A DNA stretch of 60,738 bases from an uncultured Clostridia bacterium (GTDB taxonomy: Bacteria; Bacillota; Clostridia; Oscillospirales; Acutalibacteraceae), in NCBI GenBank assembly GCA_947168445.1, contig CAMVLW010000008.1, positions 1-60,738 on the forward strand, given 5' to 3'. The notes beneath the pieces were generated by a model. That model was not told the DNA's origin. It made no database searches and saw only the letters and a list, made by a program, of their open reading frames with translations. Below are positions 17,869 through 28,329 of the stretch, in pieces (positions within the stretch are counted from its first letter, which is position 1; each line of letters begins with the position of its first letter). Both the position numbers and the translations under genes were made by a program.

Positions 17869-18663
17869 TTATTCGGAGATTTCTTCGACAGAATCAGACT
17901 CTCCGTCCGCGGCGTTCGCTTTGGGGAGCTGTCCGTCGCTATCTTCGGTCTGCGCCGCAGCGCTTTCCTTTGATTTTTGCTGAGCGAGGTACTCGGCAAT
18001 GGCTCTTGCCTTTTGTTCCTCGGTCAAATCAGCGTTTTCCACCGCTTTGCGTGCCTGCTCCGCACCCTTTTCTTTACTGTAAGCCATTGCGTTCATGATA
18101 ACGCGGATTGCCTGATAGATAAAGAAGAGAATCATCGGCAGCAGGATAATCCAGAAAAAGCCCGTGGGCGTTTGCAGCAGGTTGATGAAGCCGCCGACCT
18201 TGGGAATTCTTGTGCCGTGGTAAACAGCGAGAATGTCGTAATCATGCAAATCCGGGAACACAATCGAGTTTGCGGGATTTTGGTCGTAGGTTTCGTTGTT
18301 GTCGCCCTTTGTCTGAAAGGTGCCGTCTTCGTTCACCTTGAAGATTCTATGGGTAACGGTTTCCTGTGTGCCGTTGCCGTCGAGATCCTGCATAAAGGTG
18401 ACAACATCGCCGACCTTATATTCCACATCGCCGTAGTTTACCTTGTCGCAGATGATCAGGTCGCCTTCGTCAAAGCTGTCCGGCTTGTCGCCGTGCATGG
18501 AATTGGTCAAAACGCCAATCGGTGATTTGCCAAAGAGATTCGGAATGCCCCCGGACGCTCTGGAAGTCAACGCAAATATCAATGTGATAATTGAAAAAAT
18601 CAAAACGGCGACAACCAAAACGTCAACTATGATATGAAGTATTTTTCTTACTGTCCGATTCAT
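17869..18663 (-). CDS. sipW: SipW-type (S26B) signal peptidase I, 264 aa
   Basis: TM helix at about 10-32; catalytic N-S-M box with Ser55; V-T-H-R-I with His105 as base (ER/SipW type); K-G-D-N-N with Asp121. A second TM (169-190) is followed by a ~70-residue acidic, Ala/Gln-rich cytosolic tail, longer than in usual SipW. An insertion (MHGDKPDSFDEG) follows the catalytic serine. It is clearly diverged from the 224-aa SipW at the far end of the operon, suggesting each serves its own set of substrates. Located after the three small TasA-like genes and before the AAA+ gene. Confidence 0.9.
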   Translation of the reverse strand: MNRTVRKILHIIVDVLVVAVLIFSIITLIFALTSRASGGIPNLFGKSPIGVLTNSMHGDKPDSFDEGDLIICDKVNYGDVEYKVGDVVTFMQDLDGNGTQETVTHRIFKVNEDGTFQTKGDNNETYDQNPANSIVFPDLHDYDILAVYHGTRIPKVGGFINLLQTPTGFFWIILLPMILFFIYQAIRVIMNAMAYSKEKGAEQARKAVENADLTEEQKARAIAEYLAQQKSKESAAAQTEDSDGQLPKANAADGESDSVEEISE

Positions 18664-18734
18664 TGCGGGGTTTTCCTCATTTCCTTGGATTTAAGCAGCC
18701 GACCCTGTGCTGTCAGGGCAAGTTGCTTTTCAGC

Positions 18735-18760
18735 CCCGCGCCGGGTTTAACCGGCGCGGG
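18735..18760 (-). other. Perfect GC-rich hairpin between the 268-aa gene and sipW
   Basis: CCCGCGCCGG and CCGGCGCGGG form a perfect 10-bp stem with a 6-nt loop. The - strand continues CTGAAAAG, with no proper T-run, so it is better read as an mRNA-end stabiliser, processing site or partial attenuator lowering sipW relative to the upstream fibre genes. Confidence 0.6.
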
Positions 18761-18808
18761 AATGATAATCAATTAACTAATAGATTACGATTAATGAATT
18801 TAGATAAA

Positions 18809-19615
18809 TTACATGTCGGTAGCTTCGAAAACTATCTTAAGATTAGCAAGTTTATTTACATTATCCATGTTACAATCGTCATCGGTTCCTTCAAACCAGA
18901 CTACGAGCAAATAAGTGTTTGCGTTCCGAGCATCATCAACAGGAGCTAAACCTGTTGCGTCAGAAGCCCACGCGCTAACGGTTACAGAACCTGCTTTTGT
19001 ATTGGAAGTACCGTTACATACGGTATCAGTCTCTGCAGTTGTACCATATACTTTTTTAACACCAGCAGCAGCAACCTCATTGCCCTCGATTAAAGCGGCA
19101 CGAGCAAAAGGAACAGCATCTCCAGAAGGAGCGGTCACAGTAGCCTTGATTGTGTGAGAAGTACCTACTGCCGCGGATCTAACCTGTACACGATAGGTAG
19201 CAAAATAGGTGTTATGACCTTCAGCATATGCAGTATCAGAAGCAGCTGTTGCGGGGATACTAGGAGCTTTATCAGAAGCGGGAATTGCCAACTGATACTC
19301 TCCGGTATAGGCACTGTCTTTACCTTTCTCTGCGCTAACGTTGCCAGCAGGAATATAGCCTTCTCCACCGGGAACATAAGAAACGGGTTTAAGTGAAAAC
19401 TCACTGTTTGAGAAACTTACTGAAGAATTCCAAGATTTTCCATCGTCTTTGGAAATTTCAAGGCCTGCAGTAGCAACAGCCTTTACTTGCATTGCGTCAG
19501 CATCTACAGTTTTAGAAACGGTGAACCATGCGTAGGTCGCGGAGCCTAACGCTACGAGAGCAACCAGAAGCATAGCGATTGAAGATAATAACATCCTCTT
19601 TCTTGATTTTGTCAT
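18809..19615 (-). CDS. TasA/camelysin-like SipW-dependent protein, 268 aa (candidate major subunit)
   Basis: The ATG at 19615 (MTKSRKRMLLSSIAMLLVAL) has an ideal AAGGAGG site; an upstream in-frame extension is rejected. The signal ends G-S-A-T-Y-A then W-F-T-V-S-K-T-V-D-A-D-A, aligning in layout with the TasA start. The mature protein is a single compact Ala/Ser/Val-rich domain with few charges and ends V-W-F-E-G-T-D-D-D-C followed by a final strand. It is the simplest and most TasA-like of the set, and the stable hairpin after it fits a highly expressed fibre subunit. A polymer-forming role is inference from TasA/CalY. Confidence 0.87.
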   Translation of the reverse strand: MTKSRKRMLLSSIAMLLVALVALGSATYAWFTVSKTVDADAMQVKAVATAGLEISKDDGKSWNSSVSFSNSEFSLKPVSYVPGGEGYIPAGNVSAEKGKDSAYTGEYQLAIPASDKAPSIPATAASDTAYAEGHNTYFATYRVQVRSAAVGTSHTIKATVTAPSGDAVPFARAALIEGNEVAAAGVKKVYGTTAETDTVCNGTSNTKAGSVTVSAWASDATGLAPVDDARNANTYLLVVWFEGTDDDCNMDNVNKLANLKIVFEATDM

Positions 19616-19728
19616 AGAGAAATCCTCCTTAAATTTTTTTGCCGTTTTTACGGCTGGTTTTGTATTTATCCGGCATCCGCGGTGTTCAGCAACCACGCGC
19701 AAACGCTTAAGATACTATAACAATTAAT

Positions 19729-19870
19729 AATTAAAAATGAATGATGAATAATGAAGGGTCGCTTCGCTCCGGATTTGTAATGTTGCGTGTGGTCAATCGC
19801 AACGGCATTATAAATCGGGTGCGGGTGTCCCGCCTGACACTATTCATTTTTCATTCTTCATTTTTCATTT
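19729..19870. repeat. Palindrome-ended intergenic repeat, about 140 bp
   Basis: AT-rich ends (AAAAATGAATGATGAATAAT at left; its near inverse TTCATTTTTCATTCTTCATT at right) flank a GC-rich middle that includes ATAAATCGGGTGCGGG. The right end supplies the TGA stop of the 271-aa gene. The same family occurs at 20711-20765. It looks like a small non-autonomous repeat inside the operon. Confidence 0.65.
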
Positions 19871-20680
19871 AACTTCCGGTACTACGTCGAAAATCATTTG
19901 GGAGCGAACCTGGCCGCCTCGGATGGCGTCTACACATTCGGGGTCGTTGCCCTCTATCCAGATGACAACGGTGTATTTGTCAACTGTGCCGGCTTTCAGG
20001 GGCGTTGCCTGCGTGGTGAAAACGGTTGCTTCGTCCACAAAGGCGGTGGCGTCCTGTTCGGCTTGACTGCGGTCGTTGAAGCTGGTTTTGGCGTAGGTTT
20101 GATCCTCGCCGTTGCGGTAAATCTGGAAGCGAACCGCTTCATCGGCTGACTTTGAAGCGCCGGTGACCTCCATGCGGGTGTTGTATTCCAAATCCTTATC
20201 GCCTGTGTTTTTGAGATAGAACGTGTAAGCCAAGTAGTTTTCGCCGTTGTGCTGACCGTCCTTTTCGTCGTCAAGTCCCGCGGGCAGCCACGCCTTGGTG
20301 ATGTTGGTGACATTCGCCACAGAGCCGCCGTTGAGCTTCACGCCGACGCCGTCTTCAAAATCGGCGTTTTCGCAGAGCATAATCGTTTTGCCGTCGTACA
20401 AATCGCCGATGGAAATAACCAAGTCGCCCCAGCGGGTTACGAGCATGGAAATGATGTACATGATAATCAAAATCGCGAGCAGCGACGCCAAAATAATTGC
20501 GTAACGCTTTTTGCGCTTTTTCGCGTCGGCAACCTTTTTGGCTTCTTCCTGCGAGTGAAAATGATCGTAAACAGAGGAATTTTTGTCCTTTGCCGCCGCA
20601 ACCTCATGCTTTGAGCCGAGGTCTGCAACCTCTTCGGGAGTGACGGGATTTACAGGCTTATTCTTTTTTCCAAATGCCAA
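19865..20680 (-). CDS. TasA-like membrane protein with long cytosolic tail, 271 aa
   Basis: I choose the TTG at 20680 (MAFGKKNKPVNPVTPEEVAD; GAGGAG 9 nt upstream); the longer ATG frame at 20743 would translate the intergenic repeat. Unlike its sisters it has ~60 charged residues before the TM helix (about 60-82), so it is probably a type II membrane protein; the W after the TM is in T-R-W-G-D rather than A-W-F. The extracytoplasmic domain resembles the others and ends V-I-W-I-E-G-N-D-P-E-C and a final strand (SQMIFDVVPEVK). It may be the base or anchor of the fibre, with the tail open to the AAA+ partner; that is inference. Confidence 0.82.
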   Translation of the reverse strand: MAFGKKNKPVNPVTPEEVADLGSKHEVAAAKDKNSSVYDHFHSQEEAKKVADAKKRKKRYAIILASLLAILIIMYIISMLVTRWGDLVISIGDLYDGKTIMLCENADFEDGVGVKLNGGSVANVTNITKAWLPAGLDDEKDGQHNGENYLAYTFYLKNTGDKDLEYNTRMEVTGASKSADEAVRFQIYRNGEDQTYAKTSFNDRSQAEQDATAFVDEATVFTTQATPLKAGTVDKYTVVIWIEGNDPECVDAIRGGQVRSQMIFDVVPEVK

Positions 20681-20710
20681 TGGTATCAACTCCTCTGCTG
20701 TTCGAATTAT

Positions 20711-20765
20711 ATAAATCGGGTGCGGGCAGCGCCCGCCCTTCATTATTCATCATTCATTATTCATT
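20711..20765. repeat. Short copy of the palindrome-ended intergenic repeat
   Basis: Shares ATAAATCGGGTGCGGG and the TTCATTATTCATCATTCATT end with the 19729-19870 repeat, lying between the first and second genes of the operon. Confidence 0.55.
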
Positions 20766-20766
20766 G

Positions 20767-21606
20767 TCAAGCAACCGGCGTTCCGTTTTCGTCGCAGGCG
20801 ACGAACGCAAGCTGAACCTGAAGCTGCGCGCCCTGAACGTCGTTGTCGCATTCGGGATCCTCGCCCTCCATCCATACGCTGATGGTGACCTCCTTCGGGG
20901 TCAGCGGGTCAAGGTGGAACAGCTGGTTTTCATTGCTGTAAACCATATTGCCGGAAGGCAAATCGAAGGTCGGCAGCGAGGTGCTTTGACCGTTCTTGTT
21001 CGGCTCCCATGTGTTGGAGCCGCTGTCGCTGTTGAAGCCAACGCGGATGGCGCTGACAATATCGCTTTGCGGCGCCGGAGAGGTGGTGGCGACGCGGGTT
21101 CCGACTACGCCGTTCTCAATGGTGGAAACATGCTCGCCCTCGGGCGCGTTTCCCTCGGTTGTCAGGTGAACATACATATCGCGTGTGCCGATGAACCAGC
21201 ACTTGAATTCAAGATAGGTGCCTCTGCGGTTCGGCTCAACAGCCGTGCCGTTTTCAAAGGTATAATTGGCAACGTTGTTGGTGGTAACCGGGGCAAGCAA
21301 AAGGTCGTTGAGCGTGGTGTTATATCTGCCGAGGTAGGTGTTCACCATGTCGTTGGTGATAACGTGAGTATACTGCTCAATGTCGGCGCCGTGGTTTTCC
21401 ATTGATACTCTCAAATCCTCACCAGTGCTGATGTTGAGCTCAAACAGCTGAACGCCCGCGAAGGTGTTGACGGTAAACCACGCGACGGTTGAGGTTACCA
21501 TGGACAGAAGGGTGATAATCGCAACGAAAATAATCATTCTCTTGCGGCCTTTATGGGTGACTTTTTCGCTGACCATGCGGTCAATTGCTTTTTTGAACAG
21601 TCCCAT
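20767..21606 (-). CDS. TasA-like SipW-dependent protein, 279 aa; first gene of the operon
   Basis: ATG at 21606 with AGGAGGAG upstream. The N-terminus has ~25 basic residues (MGLFKKAIDRMVSEKV...KGRKR), a TM core (MIIFVAIITLLSMVTSTVA) and W-F-T-V-N-T-F-A-G-V-Q-L-F-E-L, a SipW-type start. The C-terminus has S-V-W-M-E-G-E-D-P-E-C then QVQLAFVACDENGTPVA, so this copy has two cysteines. First gene after the operon promoter; an 86-nt gap with a short repeat separates it from the next gene. Fibre or membrane-associated subunit by analogy to TasA/CalY. Confidence 0.85.
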   Translation of the reverse strand: MGLFKKAIDRMVSEKVTHKGRKRMIIFVAIITLLSMVTSTVAWFTVNTFAGVQLFELNISTGEDLRVSMENHGADIEQYTHVITNDMVNTYLGRYNTTLNDLLLAPVTTNNVANYTFENGTAVEPNRRGTYLEFKCWFIGTRDMYVHLTTEGNAPEGEHVSTIENGVVGTRVATTSPAPQSDIVSAIRVGFNSDSGSNTWEPNKNGQSTSLPTFDLPSGNMVYSNENQLFHLDPLTPKEVTISVWMEGEDPECDNDVQGAQLQVQLAFVACDENGTPVA

Positions 21607-21657
21607 TGTCAACTCTCCTCCTGTGAATTTGGTACAAATGCCCTATATACATGTTAA

Positions 21658-21686
21658 ATTTTACTCTTTTTCCATTGACAAATCAA
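21658..21686 (-). promoter_or_regulatory. Promoter of the SipW/TasA-AAA+ operon
   Basis: On the - strand TTGATT (21686-21681), 17-nt spacer, TAAAAT (21663-21658), about 45 nt before the AGGAGG site of the first gene. A second, weaker candidate (TTGTTA...TAATAT) lies about 150 nt further upstream. The rest of the 21607-21989 gap holds the secA terminator and nothing else I recognise. Confidence 0.65.
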
Positions 21687-21854
21687 TTGTTTTTGGTTAA
21701 AAAGAATATTTTTGTATATTTGGCCAAATTCAATGTGACGGATTTGTGCAGATTTTTTGATGGTTTTCTGATTTCGGGCAGGATTCGTTCTGCTTTTAGG
21801 GGAATATTACGTATAGTTTGTAAGAGTTAACAAATTTTATGGCTTTCAGCTATA

Positions 21855-21886
21855 CAAAACGACAGGCTCTCAAAAGGGAGCCTGCC
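21855..21886 (-). terminator. Terminator downstream of secA
   Basis: On the - strand GGCAGGCTC and GAGCCTGTC (one G-T pair) form a stem with an 8-nt loop, followed by GTTTTG. Separates secA from the operon promoter. Confidence 0.6.
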
Positions 21887-21989
21887 GTTGAAAAAATATA
21901 TTTAGAAAATATTAAGCGTCACGTCCGCAGCAGCAGCGTGACGCTGCACCCAGTCCGCCTTTGGACAAGCTGCAATACGGAGGGTCAAA

Positions 21990-24887
<2,898 letters not shown>

Positions 24888-24925
24888 AGGAAAATTTCCT
24901 TTCTGTCTATATATTCTAACTGTCG

Positions 24926-26299
24926 TTAATGTCCCCTGATTGCCTGTGCGGAGGCTGCCATTGCCGCCTCAACAACCGGGCGGGCGTAGGTGTTGCCGAA
25001 GCCCGCGTCCTCAATGACGCACGCAAAGGCAAGCGGTGCGTCTTGGCTGGTGGAATAGCCGATAAACCAGCCGTTGGGCTGCTTTTCGTCGCCCACCTCG
25101 GCGGTGCCGGTTTTGGCGCGGATACTCATGCCGCCGAATTCATACTGCGGCATCACGCTGCCGAGGGTTTGCGCGGTGGTTTGATTGAGCAGGTCAAAGG
25201 TTTGGTTGCCCGTTACGCCGATTTCTTTGAGAAGATTGCCGGAGCCGCTTTTGATGTAGCCGGGGCAAACGCCCTTGCCGCCGTTGGCGATCGCGCCGCA
25301 AATCACCGCCATCTGCATGGGATTCACCTTGACGTCATACTGACCGGCGCCCGACCACGCCAACTCGTTCTCGGTGGCGTTTGAGGTATCGTAATGGCCC
25401 TTGGGCGTGCTGATGTCGTCAAAGGAGAAGGAGCTGTTGATACCCATGCGCTGCGCCGTCGCGTTCATCTTTTCGCTGCCCAGCTCAACCGCGAGCTTGG
25501 CGAACACAATGTTGCAGGAATGTTCCATTGCCTCTTGAAAGTTAATCTCGCCGTGCGATTCGCCGTCAACGCAGTTGACCGGGTGACCGCCGATTTCCTC
25601 GCTGCCCTCGCAGTACCAGGTGCGCTCAAAGAGGTCGGGAATGTTTTCAATCGCCGCCGCAGCGGTGACAATTTTAAAAATCGAGCCGGGGGTGTAGGTG
25701 GACGACACCACGTTGTCGAGGTACACGCCGTCGTAGTCCTTCTCGTTTTCCTCGGTGATTTCGGGAGGCGCCTGCGGGTCGTAGCTGTAGGTGCTGACCG
25801 AGCAAATGACCTCGCCTGTCTGATAATTATAAACCACACACGCGCCGCGCTTGCCGTAGCTGTTCATCACTTCATACGCCGCTTTGCAAGCGTTTGCGTC
25901 AACCGTCAGCCCGATGTCATGCGAGGAGCGCATGGACTGCGGCATGTTCAAGCCCCAAATCAGGCTGTAGCCGGTCAGCTTGGAGCGGTATTTGCTTTGG
26001 ACGGCGGTGGAAATATTCAGGCTGTTGTCGCCCACTGTATGCAGCAGCGCGCTTCGCACGTCCGCGTCGCTGTTGTAAACGCGCTCGCCGTTGACGGTCT
26101 GCGCCAGCACATTGCCGTTCCGGTCGGTGATTTTTCCCGCCTGCGCCAAGCCGCCGCTGCCCGAAATATGGGCGTTATACGGTTGGTCAACCCACGCCTT
26201 CGCGTTGAAAATCAACTCGGCGGTAAAAAATCCGATACCCGCGATAAACGCGATGGTAAAAATCAATATCAGCGTACTGCGCCGTAAGGTTCGCTTCAA
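24926..26299 (-). CDS. pbpA: Class B penicillin-binding protein (PbpA type), 457 aa
   Basis: A peptidoglycan transpeptidase. N-terminal TM (about 9-30), a short non-catalytic domain, then the transpeptidase domain: S-x-x-K in [10 protein letters not shown]-x-N in [14 protein letters not shown]. At 457 residues it is a small class B enzyme like B. subtilis PbpA-type or spore-cortex partners. TTG start with GGGTGAG upstream and no ATG nearby. 63 nt after ftsW, a common FtsW/RodA-PBP pairing in which the SEDS protein supplies glycan polymerase activity. Confidence 0.93.
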   Translation of the reverse strand: MKRTLRRSTLILIFTIAFIAGIGFFTAELIFNAKAWVDQPYNAHISGSGGLAQAGKITDRNGNVLAQTVNGERVYNSDADVRSALLHTVGDNSLNISTAVQSKYRSKLTGYSLIWGLNMPQSMRSSHDIGLTVDANACKAAYEVMNSYGKRGACVVYNYQTGEVICSVSTYSYDPQAPPEITEENEKDYDGVYLDNVVSSTYTPGSIFKIVTAAAAIENIPDLFERTWYCEGSEEIGGHPVNCVDGESHGEINFQEAMEHSCNIVFAKLAVELGSEKMNATAQRMGINSSFSFDDISTPKGHYDTSNATENELAWSGAGQYDVKVNPMQMAVICGAIANGGKGVCPGYIKSGSGNLLKEIGVTGNQTFDLLNQTTAQTLGSVMPQYEFGGMSIRAKTGTAEVGDEKQPNGWFIGYSTSQDAPLAFACVIEDAGFGNTYARPVVEAAMAASAQAIRGH

Positions 26300-26362
26300 G
26301 TGCTCACCCGCCCTTCTTTAATAGAGTTGAAAGTTAATAGTTGAATGGTTAAAAATGAAAAC

Positions 26363-28069
26363 CTACCGCTTCATGGAATAGGTTCGTTCGTCCGCCGCTT
26401 TGATGAAGGCGAGCAATCCCCAGCAGGAAATTAAGCTGGAGCCGCCGCAGCTGACGAACGGGAAGGTAACGCCCGTGAGGGGCAGGATGTCGGTTGCGCC
26501 GAAGATGTTCAGCGAAAGCTGCACCACCAGCAGTCCCGCCGCGCAGCAGGACGAAATGGAATAGAAGGTGCTGCGGCTTCTGGTGGCAATGGCGCGCGCG
26601 TAAATCATCAAAAGCGCCACGGCAAGCGCCGCGACAATTGCGACAATTACGCCCATTTCTTCCGCGACAAGCGCAAACACCAAGTCGCTCTCAGAGGCGA
26701 AATACTGCTTAAAATAGCCGTTGCCGATACCCACGCCGAACAAGCCGCCGCTGGCGATATAGGTCAGCACGCGCACCTGCTGATAGCCCGCGGCTTCGTT
26801 GGCGTAATCCCACACATGGCGGTACGCCTTGAAGCGGTTGAGCACATAGTTAAAGCGGTCGCCGATAAAGTTAATCCGCTCCGCAAAGAACCGCAGCGCC
26901 ACAAACGCCGCCGCGACCGAACCAACCGGCAGCAAAACGGTTTTGATGTCGCCCGAACGCATGAATACCACCAGAAGGAAGGTGACGAAGAAAATCAGCG
27001 CGGCGCCGAAGTCGCTCATCAGCGCGAGCAAGCCCACGCAGACGACAGAGAAAATAATAAACTCAATGAGGTTGCGCTTTGTCTGCAATTTATCAAGCGC
27101 GCTTGCGCCGATAAAGATAAAGAGGGTTTTGACAAATTCCGACGGCTGAAACGAAATCGAGCCGATATACACCCAGTTTGCAGCGCCGTTGGTGACTCTG
27201 CCGAGCACAATACTCGACGCGAGCATCAGCACGGCGATAATCATCACCGGGAAACGGATTTTGTCGGCGCGGTCGGGGTCCTCGATAAATTTGATAATCA
27301 CGCAGTAAAGCGCGATACCCAGACCCGCCGCAATCAGCTGGACATACGCCGAGCGCTCCACCTGCCGCACCAGCATCATCACGCCGATGCCCGTCAGGAA
27401 GAGTCCGAGCGATTCCAGTTCAAAATTCACGCGCCGCAGCGCAAAATAAGAAACGGAGAAAAAGCCCCATTCCACCGCCGCCAGTGCGCCGAACAGAATA
27501 AACGGAGAAAACACGTTGGTGCCGTCGTTCCAGAACATCGCCTCCACCGCCATGAACAGGTGGAACAGCGTAATCATCAGCATCAGCTTCCACGCCTGAA
27601 TCGCGGGCTTGTCGCTGACCTTGGAGAAAAACCAACTGGAACGCAGCGGAGAATTAAAGTCGTCGCCGCGTTTAAGCTGATATTCGGTGTTGCCGACGCG
27701 GATAATATCGTCAATCAGCACCTGCGCTCTGCCGCGGATTTTGACGCCGTTAACAAAGGTGCCCGCCGCCGAGCCGACGTCGGAAATAAACCAGCCCTTG
27801 CTCCGCCTGAGCAGCACGCAGTGGTTTTTGGAAACGGTCATGTCGTTAATCACAATGTCGCTCGACTTGCTTCTGCCGATGGCGTTTTCCCAAAACACCA
27901 CAGGAATCATGCCGCCCGACTTGGGATTATATAAGGAAACAAGCGGTTTTTCGGGACGTCTGCGGCGGCGCATTGCCGCGTAGCACTGATACACAATGAC
28001 AATGGCATACAAGGGCATGAGCATACGAAGCCCCACAACGCCCGCGTCAAACAATACAGACATATCCAT
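26363..28069 (-). CDS. ftsW: FtsW/RodA/SpoVE (SEDS) protein with N-terminal FHA domain, 568 aa
   Basis: A SEDS-family glycan polymerase. One N-terminal TM (about 7-28), an FHA domain at about 43-133 (IGRSKSSDIVINDMTVSKNH, core GRS and N-H), then about ten TM helices of the SEDS fold with the family-typical PLTGVTFPFVSCGGSS at the C-terminus. ATG at 28069 has AAGGAGG 10 nt upstream. The FHA domain should bind phosphothreonine, so control by a Ser/Thr kinase such as PrkC is likely (inference). Promoter at 28111-28139. Confidence 0.94.
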   Translation of the reverse strand: MDMSVLFDAGVVGLRMLMPLYAIVIVYQCYAAMRRRRRPEKPLVSLYNPKSGGMIPVVFWENAIGRSKSSDIVINDMTVSKNHCVLLRRSKGWFISDVGSAAGTFVNGVKIRGRAQVLIDDIIRVGNTEYQLKRGDDFNSPLRSSWFFSKVSDKPAIQAWKLMLMITLFHLFMAVEAMFWNDGTNVFSPFILFGALAAVEWGFFSVSYFALRRVNFELESLGLFLTGIGVMMLVRQVERSAYVQLIAAGLGIALYCVIIKFIEDPDRADKIRFPVMIIAVLMLASSIVLGRVTNGAANWVYIGSISFQPSEFVKTLFIFIGASALDKLQTKRNLIEFIIFSVVCVGLLALMSDFGAALIFFVTFLLVVFMRSGDIKTVLLPVGSVAAAFVALRFFAERINFIGDRFNYVLNRFKAYRHVWDYANEAAGYQQVRVLTYIASGGLFGVGIGNGYFKQYFASESDLVFALVAEEMGVIVAIVAALAVALLMIYARAIATRSRSTFYSISSCCAAGLLVVQLSLNIFGATDILPLTGVTFPFVSCGGSSLISCWGLLAFIKAADERTYSMKR

Positions 28070-28110
28070 TTCCGGCAAACCTCCTTTTTTATCATAGCTA
28101 TACATGGTAT

Positions 28111-28139
28111 ATCATACTCCAAAACTCTCCAAAAGTCAA
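28111..28139 (-). promoter_or_regulatory. Promoter of ftsW-pbpA-secA
   Basis: On the - strand TTGACT (28139-28134), 17 nt, TATGAT (28116-28111), about 35 nt before the AAGGAGG of ftsW. Confidence 0.7.
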
Positions 28140-28168
28140 GCAAAGGCGGCGGATTGAGCGGCAAAGTG

Positions 28169-28329
28169 GTGAGTGAGTTATAAGTTATAAGAAATAAGTT
28201 ATAAGAAACGTAAGGGAGGAATTGAGGTACAAAAGCAAAAAGCAGTCAGAAAAACAAACCTTTCCTGACTGCTTACTTATAACTCAACTCTCAACTCTTA
28301 TAACTTATAGCTTATAACTCACCGCTCAC
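28169..28329. repeat. Inverted-repeat-bounded intergenic element containing a terminator hairpin
   Basis: GTGAGTGAGTTATAAGTTAT at the left and ATAACTTATAGCTTATAACT then CACCGCTCAC at the right are near inverse copies. The middle holds the 28238-28274 hairpin. Related TTATAA-rich runs and hairpins occur near 49290, 50450 and 56340. The right end includes the stop codon of fbp. Confidence 0.55.
28238..28274 (-). terminator. Terminator hairpin downstream of fbp (repeat family copy 1)
   Basis: AAAAGCAGTCAGAAA and TTTCCTGACTGCTT pair around AACAAACC. Two near-identical hairpins occur at 49244-49286 and 50413-50454. Confidence 0.6.
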
